NCBI GenBank assembly: GCA_025997955.1
Contig: BNVH01000071.1
Location: 1 to 18,452 of the forward strand
Source: Synergistales bacterium
GTDB lineage: Bacteria; Synergistota; Synergistia; Synergistales; Aminobacteriaceae
Reading direction: 5' to 3'
DNA: 18,452 nucleotides
The notes below the pieces were generated by a model. The model did no database searches and had not been told where the DNA came from. It was given only the letters and a program-made list of their open reading frames with translations. The first letter of the stretch is position 1, and the number at the start of each line of letters is the position of its first letter. Positions 1 to 6,428 of the stretch are shown one piece after another. A program made the translations under genes and the position numbers.

Positions 1-2
1 CG

Positions 3-107
3 GAAATCAAAAGAGCGGTAACGCCTGTACGCTCCAATCGATCTGTCGACAGACCGTCCAATCCACGACAGACTAAATACCACCACAACAGAAAGGTTTG
101 TTCTTGA
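3..107 (+). CDS. Possible C-terminal end of an IS4-type transposase (partial)
   Basis: An open frame enters from the left edge, encodes 34 residues rich in Arg, Lys and His, and stops with TGA at 105-107. Three bases later comes an 18-bp sequence (110-127) that also forms both ends of the small element at 6304-6428. A reading frame ending just inside a terminal repeat is the usual layout of an insertion sequence. The tail is too short to identify by motif. The assignment rests on position next to the terminal repeat and is an inference. Confidence 0.3.
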   Translation, partial: EIKRAVTPVRSNRSVDRPSNPRQTKYHHNRKVCS

Positions 108-109
108 TG

Positions 110-127
110 CTTAAGTTGTTGACATTG
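110..127 (+). repeat. Solitary 18-bp terminal inverted repeat of an IS4/IS231-like element
   Basis: CTTAAGTTGTTGACATTG is identical to the right arm of the element at 6304-6428 and to the reverse complement of its left arm. The orientation puts the body of an element to the left, outside the window, with its outer end at 127. The inner part (CAACTTAAG on the other strand) resembles, from memory, the ends of IS231-group elements of the IS4 family. Confidence 0.6.
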
Positions 128-172
128 TATATATAACATAAAAGGTAATTATGTAATATATATAACGTAAAA
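128..172. repeat. AT-rich direct repeats downstream of the integrase gene
   Basis: TATATATAACATAAAA at 128-143 recurs at 157-172 with one change (TATATATAACGTAAAA), 29 bp apart, in very AT-rich DNA. Such repeats near a tyrosine recombinase gene can be arm-type integrase or excisionase binding sites. They also touch the outer end of the terminal repeat at 110-127, so they may simply be an AT-rich insertion target. The repeats are seen; the role is a guess. The rest of 173-276 shows nothing I recognise. Confidence 0.35.
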
Positions 173-276
173 TAATAAAATACTCAGTTCTCTTTTGCTG
201 CTTCTCTTCTGTACGTAAGGCTTGTCGCGCCGCCCTCATTTTCTAACTCAAGTGAGTCATTGGCTTTTGAACACCC

Positions 277-855
277 TCACAAATTCAACTCCAAATAAGC
301 GTTATTGAGTTCCTCCTGTGTTAGCCCTATATATCTCAGAGTTTCCGCGCTTGACGAATGGTTCAGTAGCTTCTGCACAAGCGCCAAATTTCCCTTAGAT
401 CTCACAAAAACATGATACCCAAACGTCTTCCTCAATGTATGAGTTCCAATATGTCCCAACCCAATCTTGTCGGCCGCTATGTTCAAAATTTGCCAAAACC
501 TGACGCGGGACATGGGCTTCTTGCGCTGTGACGGAAACAGCGGCTTTTCTTGCGTGGTTTTCGTCATAATGTCGACGCTGAGATATGTGTTTAATACTTT
601 ACGCACGGATTCATTCAACGGAAAAATCTTGCGTTTCCCTGTCTTCTGTTCTTTCAAAACAATGGCCTCCCTATAAGCCGTACCATCCAACACGTCATCC
701 ATCGTCAGCGTAAGAATATCGGATACGCGCAAGCCGGTGTTTATCCCCATAACAAACATCGCCTCGTCGCGCAACCCTGTGTGTGGATTCGCGCGAAGAA
801 TTTCTTTCATAGCCGCTATTTTTTGAAGGTCTTTTATCGGTTCGACAAACTCCAT
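277..855 (-). CDS. Short tyrosine recombinase/integrase (phage integrase family)
   Basis: This 192-aa protein is essentially only the catalytic domain of a tyrosine recombinase. The expected residues are in order: Arg43 (NTGLRVSD), a beta-hairpin lysine at 71 or 74 (QKTGKRK), His139 and Arg142 (HTLRKTFG), His166 (LLNHSS) and the nucleophile Tyr175 (TLRYIGL). Family members usually have 280-400 residues with an N-terminal core-binding domain; here only about 25 residues precede the catalytic fold. Short stand-alone versions exist, so it may still be active. ATG at 855 is preceded by GAGAAGG at a good distance. It lies amid repeats and gene remnants, as expected for an integration site or inversion locus. 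It could act on an island boundary or an invertible segment; no att core was found. Confidence 0.85.
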   Translation of the reverse strand: MEFVEPIKDLQKIAAMKEILRANPHTGLRDEAMFVMGINTGLRVSDILTLTMDDVLDGTAYREAIVLKEQKTGKRKIFPLNESVRKVLNTYLSVDIMTKTTQEKPLFPSQRKKPMSRVRFWQILNIAADKIGLGHIGTHTLRKTFGYHVFVRSKGNLALVQKLLNHSSSAETLRYIGLTQEELNNAYLELNL

Positions 856-1002
856 TTTTACGCCTTCTCGCGCTTAAAATAATTTTACATAATTTTAATA
901 TAGCAAAATATGTTAAATCAATCAAGATATGCTTAAGTTGAAACATGAACACTTTGTCATTAAAATGTAGATATAAGGCCGTTTTACGCGGTTGAGGTCT
1001 AT

Positions 1003-1037
1003 AAACATTTAACACAAGTGGATTGTGTTAAATGTTT
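1003..1037. other. Perfect 15-bp inverted repeat (AT-rich hairpin)
   Basis: AAACATTTAACACAA (1003-1017) and its exact complement (1023-1037) flank GTGGA, and the right arm runs into six T residues (1035-1040). It sits 150 bp upstream of the recombinase in a stretch (856-1161) with no other gene. It could be a weak plus-strand terminator, a recombinase-related site or an operator. The stem is AT-rich, which makes a simple terminator less convincing. Confidence 0.45.
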
Positions 1038-1161
1038 TTTGCCGCTGTCATTTTTGAGTCTTTGAAATTTTTGAACCGTTAGTCATGATTAGTCTAATCT
1101 TTAATACTTAAAAATCGTTGCTACAGTCCTAAAGAGACCCTGTTTGCTGGTCTTGTTCCTT

Positions 1162-1354
1162 CTAATACCTCTCTTCTACGCCTTTTATGTGTTTCCAAAG
1201 AAAAATCGCAAAAAGAAATCCCGTCATGGCAAGGGCAAAAAGCAATACCGTAGGATTCGCTTCCCATAACCATGCGCTCAGACTTCCGCCCAAGGCCCCT
1301 GCTATTCCGGCAAAAAAATAGAAAACACCAAAACAAATTTTTTCCAAGTCAACG
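1162..1354 (-). pseudogene. C-terminal remnant of an MFS-type transporter
   Basis: The minus frame ending at 1162 encodes about 60 residues with two hydrophobic helices (FGVFYFFAGIAGALGG and PTVLLFALAMTGFLFAIFLW) and a short charged tail (KHIKGVEERY). This matches the last two helices and cytoplasmic end of a major facilitator permease; the other ten helices are missing. Upstream the frame runs into the shared repeat whose edge lies at 1338-1354, so the gene was probably cut when repeat copy A arrived or by a rearrangement through it. The assignment is by sequence character only; another multi-pass permease is possible. Confidence 0.45.
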
Positions 1355-1689
1355 AGTCCGCCATCATTATAATGATGGTATACATTACATTGAATATCGT
1401 TCCACAAAGGAGGAGGGGGTACCAAGCAGACCGAATAGAGCAGGTAAGGCGCTTGGGGTGAGGTTATGAAGAAAATTGATTAACGAAAGAGAGGGTATAT
1501 TTGATGAAAAAGTCGCTGTGGATGCTCGCTGGAGTAGCATTGTTTTCTATTATCCTTGGTGTTAGCAGTAACGCCGCCCTGGCTTTCTCTGAGGGCGCGC
1601 GCTGCGGGAACGAGAACGGGGCGCTGTTTCCTCGCGGAATAAGAGGACGGCAGCCCTTCGTGATCCAAGATGGCCGTAACGAACGTGAT
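1338..1689 (+). repeat. Repeat copy A (about 350 bp), inverted relative to copy B at 10760-11101
   Basis: From TTTTTTCCAAGTCAACG to GAACGTGAT this segment is nearly identical to the reverse complement of 10760-11101. Small indels and a divergent patch at 1355-1385 separate them. Shared content: a TGGTATACA extended -10-like box, a GGAGG-rich leader, an AGAGAGGG ribosome site and the start of a small signal-peptide ORF. The last part (about 1590-1690) is of the kind often scattered in genomes, open on both strands. Both copies point inward toward the ankyrin/CHAT operon. Flanking sequence differs at each end, which marks a discrete repeated unit. Confidence 0.75.
1361..1384 (+). promoter_or_regulatory. 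18-bp perfect palindrome abutting a -10-like box
   Basis: CCATCATTATAATGATGG (1361-1378) is self-complementary and ends where TATACA (1379-1384) begins; with the preceding TGG this makes an extended -10-like element. Copy B keeps TGGTATACA (11057-11065, minus) but lacks the palindrome. The palindrome could be an operator over a promoter for the small ORF. No good -35 is visible. Confidence 0.3.
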
Positions 1690-1731
1690 AGAGATCTAAC
1701 TGGATTCATTTATAAGACGTGTAAACAGTGA
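1504..1731 (+). CDS. Small exported protein within repeat copy A
   Basis: The ORF encodes about 75 residues starting MKKSLWMLAG, with an AGAGAGGG ribosome site upstream (ATG at 1504; an in-frame TTG lies just before). Residues 1-30 form a clear Sec signal peptide (lysines, hydrophobic core, cleavage after an ALA motif). The following 30 residues are shared with the copy B ORF, and beyond 1689 the two unrelated tails differ. The mature region overlaps DNA open on both strands, so it may be read-through of a dispersed repeat rather than a selected product. A real signal-peptide start fused to repeat sequence is my best reading. Confidence 0.35.
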   Translation: MKKSLWMLAGVALFSIILGVSSNAALAFSEGARCGNENGALFPRGIRGRQPFVIQDGRNERDRDLTGFIYKTCKQ

Positions 1732-1783
1732 ACTCTCTCGGATAGATAGCTCTCGTGAGAGCTGTTCGAGACGCTAAAATACG

Positions 1784-1815
1784 ATGAGCTATTTTGTCAA
1801 CACAAAATAGCTCAT
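1784..1815. other. Perfect 14-bp stem-loop
   Basis: ATGAGCTATTTTGT (1784-1797) pairs exactly with 1802-1815 around a CAAC loop. A second, shorter hairpin (AGCTCTC-GT-GAGAGCT) lies about 30 bp upstream. The stem-loop follows the small ORF that ends at 1731 and precedes a stronger terminator. It has no long T-run on the plus strand, so it may be a regulatory or processing stem. Confidence 0.4.
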
Positions 1816-1861
1816 TTCCACGGTCGTTTCATAAAAAATTTCAGGCTTAACAAGAATGTAC

Positions 1862-1907
1862 AAAAGGGAAGCCTACAGCCTCCCGCAAGTTTGCGGCTTC
1901 CCTTTTT
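1862..1907 (+). terminator. Intrinsic terminator, possibly bidirectional
   Basis: AAAAGGGAAGCC (1862-1873) pairs with GGCTTCCCTTTT (1895-1906), with T residues to 1907. An inner GCAA/TTGC stem lies in the loop. It is symmetric enough to end transcription from both sides: plus-strand transcripts from copy A, and minus-strand transcripts leaving the ankyrin/CHAT operon. Confidence 0.8.
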
Positions 1908-1948
1908 GCTGTTTTGCAATGTATTAGGCTGTCTATCTGTCTTGTTTA

Positions 1949-2112
1949 CTATCGAGGAACTAATGTTTGGAGCTTATCTATCGGCAATTCAGCAATCTCG
2001 GCAACTTCCAGCAACGTCATGCCGCGCGCCAGCAACTTTCGCGCCACATCATGCCTTTTAGTTCCGCTTCTTCCGAATAGGTCAAAATTTTATCCTGCAA
2101 CATTACATCCCC
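1949..2112 (-). pseudogene. Frameshifted tail, possibly of an Rpn-family nuclease/transposase
   Basis: On the minus strand a frame from ATG 2103, preceded by AGGAGGGGG, reads MLQDKILTYSEEAELKGM. Continuing at GTG in another frame it reads VARKLLARGMTLLEVAEIAE and then PIDKLQTLVPR before TAG at 1949. The join needs one inserted base. The second half (L-L-x-x-G-M, then E-V-A-E-I, then L) has the helix-turn-helix look of the C-terminus of Rpn/PD-(D/E)XK recombination-promoting nucleases. The nuclease domain is absent. It could instead be a small broken antitoxin or regulator. It lies directly downstream of the CHAT gene stop. Confidence 0.4.
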
Positions 2113-2172
2113 CTCCTTTCTGGCCACGCCGGTGCTTGTCGCGGTTTTATGAAACGGCCCTTGCTCATTTCT

Positions 2173-4581
2173 CTACCTTGTCATCATAACATACCCGGCC
2201 CAGTAGTAAGGCTGCTTCCAAGGAGGTGGTATGTTCGTAGAACGCAGAAAAGTTTTTATCGCTTCCTGCATGATTTCGAAGCAGTCATCTCCAAGCTCTA
2301 ATACACCATTGTTCGAATAGGCATCATGAAAAAACTCCATAAGCCTTATAGTAGCCGCAGCGTTGACCTCCCATAAAGTACCTATAACGCCGCTGACGCC
2401 ATAGTGAAGCATGAAAGCTCCCATACACTCGATTTCCTTGCTTGTTGCGCCTAATCCGTGCATAAGTCCGGTTTGACATGCCGCGAAGCTGATATGTCGT
2501 ACACTTGCCGCAGTACTCGATTGGGAAAAATTTTTAGCAAGATCATGCAGACTCAATTTATCATGCGCATTATTGTTGGGGTTTTTCGTACCAAGCATGA
2601 GTTTTGAGTCATTGATGTTACCGCCTAATTCAAAATGGCTTAAAACATAAACCATCTCCTGTTGTTTTTTCAGCTCTCCTAGTAATGTTTGCGAGGTGAA
2701 ATCTGCGTCAAAGAAGACTTGGTTGTCCGGTAATCCGGCTAAAAATTCTTGATGGCTTATAGCGATTTCATCCAATGCTTGACCATAACCCAGGTCGGTT
2801 ATTCCAAACGAACTCGTGGAATTCCCTTTTTTGTATTGAACCTCTCCTTTGGTTAAGACGGATAGCGGCACAGTGATTGGAATATGTTTTTCGATAAGCC
2901 ACTTCGATTTGTTGCGCAGAGCCAAGAGCGGGAGACAGCGCATGGGGCCGTCCAACGCAAAATACAACTTCTTCATTGATTCAAACTCTTCTTCGGTGAT
3001 GATTTTTTCGATCGGGGTGAAGATAATATTGTAAAGGTCTTCGGCTAAACATTCTAAAAATGTACTCAAGATGCAATTCTTTTGAATCAGATTATAAAAA
3101 TCCACAGCCCTTTTTTTGAGATTGTGTCTTGATATGTCTTCATATACAGGCTTTTGATTATGTCGGGAGAGTATCAGGATATCCTTGTTCTCCATATCTT
3201 TGTTCTCCATTGAAATAACACGAATCAGACAACTTGTGTTGCCAATACGCGTTAGAAAGTTTTTTATGAATTCAGGGTCGTCTTTTTGCAGTTCGGTGTC
3301 CAGCTCCAAGTAATTCGGAAGCTCCGTCATGAATGTTTTGAGTTCCTGGTGAGATCTCTTGCCCAATTTAATTGCATTAAATAAGCCGCGAAGAGCTTCA
3401 TATCGTTCTCTCTCTTTGTCAGTAAAAGTGATTTTGATATACCCTTTTCGGGATTCATCACGGAGCATATAATCAAACAGCTCGTACTGGCGCTTGTGAA
3501 TGGAGATTTCCTGCGCTTCCTGGTATCGTCCGAACGACCAGAGCCGTTGGATCACATGATCGTATATCTGGCCTTCCTTATAGAGGAAAGCGGCTTGAGA
3601 TGCCTTATTGAGAGAGGTATTTTTTTCACGCAGATGTTCGATCGCGTTAATAGCGCATTTTCCGTAAAAAACCGCGCATAGCAATAGCTTGTATGTGTTA
3701 TCTTGCATGTTGCCGATAGTTGAGTAGTACCGACACAACGTCTCCATCAAAAGAATGAAGAGCGACGGGTTGCCTTCCATGTCATGGCAACAGGGAAAAT
3801 TACAAAATGCTTTCTCCAAATATTCAAAAGCCTTTTTGCTCATTTTCAAATGAATATAACAGAGCGCTAGGCCACACCATATACGAATCATTCTATTGGG
3901 TGAATTGTCGGACGCCTCAATTTCCTCCAATAGTTTAATACTCCTTACGGCATCTTCTTCTATCATGTAACTCGCGCGCATGAGACACAGATCTTTCAAG
4001 TGTAAATCTCTTTGTTCAAGATCCTGAAAGAGCGCGATATCGTAGACTTTATCAAGCAAAACTCCTATGTCTACGCCCTCTGGCCTCTCGTTTTTAGGCA
4101 TCTCCCACAATACATGAACATAATTAATCATTACAGGAACCCATCGAGGGTGATATTCTCCATTCGACAATGTCCTGTAATATTCACTTTGCGCCAAAGC
4201 TTCATCGTAAGATTTCAGGGCTTTTGCGTATTCTCCGAGGAGTCGATACCAGTCTCCAATGTGGCTCAAGGTTTCTATTCTGTAATAACAGATGTTCTTT
4301 TCCGGCAATTTGTTGTTCTTTGTCGCCTTATCCAGCAGGGCGGACGCCTCCGCAAGATGCTCCCATGATTCAGTATGGTTGCCACGCTCAAAATCAAGCG
4401 TGGCTCTAAGATTCAAATACTGGACATTTGCGAAAACCGGCGCTAAGTCATAACACTCGCTTTTGTAATAATCCAAATCGCGAGCAGCGTCATCGAAGCT
4501 GTTTTTTTCAATGTTTCTTTGAGCCGAATCTAAAATATCAAAACAAATAGCATTAGGTTCCGCTCTCTGCGTTATAGTCAC
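2173..4581 (-). CDS. TPR-CHAT caspase-like protease (last gene of the ankyrin operon)
   Basis: This 802-residue protein has a helical N-terminal half (about 1-380) with TPR-like repeats, for example ETLSHIGDWYRLLGEYAKAL near 103-122. A CHAT domain follows from about 500. It shows the early KLYFALDGPMRCLPLLAL segment (538-555), a catalytic His649 (YVLSHFELGG) and Cys702 in AACQTG, then a GxxxxxxxxGVSGVIGTLW region and WAGYVM at the end. CHAT proteins are clan CD cysteine peptidases related to caspases; TPR-CHAT members such as Csx29 are unleashed by a partner sensor. The His/Cys pair is intact, so I expect activity. It starts with GTG at 4581, overlapping the previous gene by GTGA, which implies coupled translation. 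No signal peptide or membrane helix is seen, so it is probably cytosolic. A 15-bp tandem duplication (MENKD twice, 458-467) sits before the CHAT domain. Confidence 0.88.
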   Translation of the reverse strand: MTITQRAEPNAICFDILDSAQRNIEKNSFDDAARDLDYYKSECYDLAPVFANVQYLNLRATLDFERGNHTESWEHLAEASALLDKATKNNKLPEKNICYYRIETLSHIGDWYRLLGEYAKALKSYDEALAQSEYYRTLSNGEYHPRWVPVMINYVHVLWEMPKNERPEGVDIGVLLDKVYDIALFQDLEQRDLHLKDLCLMRASYMIEEDAVRSIKLLEEIEASDNSPNRMIRIWCGLALCYIHLKMSKKAFEYLEKAFCNFPCCHDMEGNPSLFILLMETLCRYYSTIGNMQDNTYKLLLCAVFYGKCAINAIEHLREKNTSLNKASQAAFLYKEGQIYDHVIQRLWSFGRYQEAQEISIHKRQYELFDYMLRDESRKGYIKITFTDKERERYEALRGLFNAIKLGKRSHQELKTFMTELPNYLELDTELQKDDPEFIKNFLTRIGNTSCLIRVISMENKDMENKDILILSRHNQKPVYEDISRHNLKKRAVDFYNLIQKNCILSTFLECLAEDLYNIIFTPIEKIITEEEFESMKKLYFALDGPMRCLPLLALRNKSKWLIEKHIPITVPLSVLTKGEVQYKKGNSTSSFGITDLGYGQALDEIAISHQEFLAGLPDNQVFFDADFTSQTLLGELKKQQEMVYVLSHFELGGNINDSKLMLGTKNPNNNAHDKLSLHDLAKNFSQSSTAASVRHISFAACQTGLMHGLGATSKEIECMGAFMLHYGVSGVIGTLWEVNAAATIRLMEFFHDAYSNNGVLELGDDCFEIMQEAIKTFLRSTNIPPPWKQPYYWAGYVMMTR
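3181..3210 (-). repeat. In-frame 15-bp tandem duplication in the CHAT gene
   Basis: Two 15-bp units differing at one base encode MENKD-MENKD (residues 458-467), in the linker between the TPR region and the CHAT domain. Confidence 0.7.
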
Positions 4582-6083
4582 TCAAGTCCTACGATTTTCT
4601 TCGCTTCCGCAAGAATTTTCTCCGCTTCCGCTGCCGCTTGCATAACTTTTGTAAGTGGTGACACTTCACTATCCAACTCGTCCAATCTATCGAACTGCTC
4701 TGAACATAAATAACTCCAAATTTTACTCTCCTTATCGTCATCGTCATCATCGCTGGCAACGAGCCACACTGCCGCTTGTCTAACTTCAGGTGACGCTTTA
4801 CTCCCCAATTGTTCAAGCCGCCTCATTACCCGCGCCAGATCCTGGTTGCCGCTCTGGCTTGCGACACTGAAGCTATCCTCGATCTTTGGCGCTTTTTTAT
4901 CAAGATCCATACAGGCTATAGCGACAGAGACTGACATGGTTGCAATAGGCAGCAAAGTCACGCTTTTAAGTGAAGTAACCACCATATTTTGTACGCTTCC
5001 ACTATTGGAAGAGAGGTATGTTCCATGAGGGATGTTGACGGTTATATCGTGGGTCGTATTGTTTGTCAGGGTGATTGCTGCTCTCGTCATGTTTTCGCAT
5101 ATAACATTCACCGATATGGCTTTGGTATTCATCAACCCCAACAGGTCTCCTTCACTACGATTGAAGTATTCTGAAATCCACGTTTCTGGAATCCACGTCA
5201 TATCCTTATCCTGCTCTATAACAGTCCTATCTAGTAAAGCGTAAAATACATCTTTTTTCCCCAATTCGGGTACACACTCCAACGGAGTACGTCCTTCCCA
5301 AGGCGTATCGGGTGAGGCGCCGTATTCCAAGAGAAGCTTTATGATTTCACTACCCTTGTTTTTACGGATCGCATGTATGAGCGGTGTGCCTAAGTTTTTA
5401 TCAGAAAAATTAATGTCGTAAATATCGCGCTTTCCGCCGCCTTTTTCTAAATATTCTCTGACATCTTCAGGCGAGCCGTCTTCAATAGCGATAAATAATA
5501 GTTTTTGAGGCAGTGGGGTATTCTCCTCTAAAACCATCATCATTTCCTTGTTAATACGGGAATTACCCATAGGCGGTTCTGATACTTTTGGAATTAACGC
5601 CGTTTCCGAACCGACGGATAGCTCCGAACCGACGGACAGCAGTCTTTCAAATGTCGCGAAATATTTATACTGCGCGGCAATATCCGCTGCCGTATAACCA
5701 TAGTTGTTGAGCGTATTTGGCGATACGCCGTATTCAAGCGCAAGATAAACAACCTCAGGATCGGGATTCTGAGCGGCATAATGCAGAACGGTATTGCCGT
5801 CGGCGTCTTTTGCTTTGGCAATCTCTACGCCTTTGTACTCTGTTAGATACTTTCTGGCTTCCGATGCGGATTTCGTTCGGAATACATCGAAGATTCTTTC
5901 TTGTGAAACTTGCGGATGCAAATTCTTAAATATGTCGCTTGATGTAACATCCCGCGAAACAGAATCCTGTGATGTGGCTACGACAGGCGAAATTAAACCT
6001 AAAACAACCGACAATAATACAGCCGCGAAAGAAATCCTGCCAAAAATGTTCTTCATTGTTTTGGTAAACATCTTCAAAATCAT
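4578..6083 (-). CDS. Exported or membrane-anchored ankyrin-repeat protein
   Basis: The 501-residue product begins with a signal peptide or anchor (basic start, hydrophobic 17-36, SPVVATS). Ankyrin repeats follow: DGNTVLHYAAQNPDPE at 95-110 with LALEYGVSPNTLNNYGYTAA after it, and LGTPLIHAIRKNKGSEIIKL at 231-250 followed by LLEYGASPDT and GRTPLE. From about 322 to 395 a beta-rich segment (AAITLTNNTTHDITVNIPHG, QNMVVTS, TLLPIATMSVSV, ACMDL) looks like an Ig-like sandwich. The tail holds six aspartates in a row (445-450) and a short amphipathic helix. Likely starts are ATG 6083 or ATG 6071; AAAGGATGA suits 6071 better. The end overlaps the CHAT gene by 4 bp. I do not recognise the whole family. 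If truly exported, its ankyrin repeats lie outside the membrane while the CHAT partner is inside. Confidence 0.82.
   Translation of the reverse strand: MILKMFTKTMKNIFGRISFAAVLLSVVLGLISPVVATSQDSVSRDVTSSDIFKNLHPQVSQERIFDVFRTKSASEARKYLTEYKGVEIAKAKDADGNTVLHYAAQNPDPEVVYLALEYGVSPNTLNNYGYTAADIAAQYKYFATFERLLSVGSELSVGSETALIPKVSEPPMGNSRINKEMMMVLEENTPLPQKLLFIAIEDGSPEDVREYLEKGGGKRDIYDINFSDKNLGTPLIHAIRKNKGSEIIKLLLEYGASPDTPWEGRTPLECVPELGKKDVFYALLDRTVIEQDKDMTWIPETWISEYFNRSEGDLLGLMNTKAISVNVICENMTRAAITLTNNTTHDITVNIPHGTYLSSNSGSVQNMVVTSLKSVTLLPIATMSVSVAIACMDLDKKAPKIEDSFSVASQSGNQDLARVMRRLEQLGSKASPEVRQAAVWLVASDDDDDDKESKIWSYLCSEQFDRLDELDSEVSPLTKVMQAAAEAEKILAEAKKIVGLE
5605..5640 (-). repeat. In-frame 18-bp tandem duplication in the 501-aa ankyrin gene
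   Basis: TCCGAACCGACGGATAGC is followed directly by the same unit with one change. It adds a second LSVGSE hexapeptide near residues 149-160, just after an ankyrin repeat. Confidence 0.7.
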
Positions 6084-6158
6084 CCTTTCTGTCGCTCAGT
6101 CAAAAAAGCCGTCCCTTAGCTCCAAACTATCGAGCTTTTCCAAAATCGTACAGCCTTC

Positions 6159-6303
6159 TTATCTGTAGGATAAATCTACTACGATTCGCTTGTCTTCAAT
6201 AGCTTCACGAAACACATTCAGAGCCTCGGTCTTACCCAATCGCGCCGCTGCAAAAATAGTGGGTTCTATGTCGTCACAATATATAGGGGTATCTTTTTCA
6301 ATC
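6159..6303 (-). pseudogene. Displaced 3' end of the 372-aa ankyrin gene
   Basis: From the element edge down to TAA at 6159-6161, the minus strand encodes IEKDTPIYCDDIEPTIFAAA, then RLGKTEALNVFREAIEDKRI and VVDLSYR. The middle (PTIFAAARLGKTEAL) is an ankyrin-type helix pair. Its first residues, IEK, are the same codons that end the intact part of the upstream gene (361-363). Deleting the element plus one copy of the 10-bp duplication joins them in frame with no stop, giving a 407-residue protein. The segment now has no start codon or obvious ribosome site, so it is probably untranslated. The remaining intergenic stretch (6084-6158) shows only the leader of the next gene. Confidence 0.75.
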
Positions 6304-6428
6304 CAATGTCAACAACTTAAGCGTTTTTTGCATATTTTTTCGCCGCGGCAATTTTTGATATGCGAAGAGTTTATGACGCAAACAACAGGTATGGAAAATC
6401 ACATCTCGTCCTTAAGTTGTTGACATTG
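6304..6428. mobile_element. 125-bp miniature inverted-repeat element (IS4/IS231-like MITE)
   Basis: CAATGTCAACAACTTAAG (6304-6321) and its exact complement (6411-6428) form 18-bp terminal inverted repeats. TTTTTCAATC directly outside each end (6294-6303 and 6429-6438) is a 10-bp direct repeat, the expected target duplication. The 89-bp interior has no transposase, so it must be moved in trans. A third copy of the end sequence lies at 110-127, probably the tip of an autonomous relative. A 10-12 bp target duplication and the CAACTTAAG core recall IS231-type elements and their cassettes (from memory). The insertion gave the 372-aa gene its present stop. Confidence 0.85.

Noticed and set aside
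695..1015. 106-aa minus ORF overlapping the recombinase start
   Set aside because: It lies in a different frame over the recombinase 5' part, has Arg-rich low-complexity sequence and no good ribosome site.
1464..1709. Minus-strand ORF over repeat A (RSLRPSWITKG-type sequence)
   Set aside because: This is the reverse reading of dispersed repeat DNA. Similar frames are commonly mis-annotated in many genomes; the plus frame with a signal peptide is more plausible.
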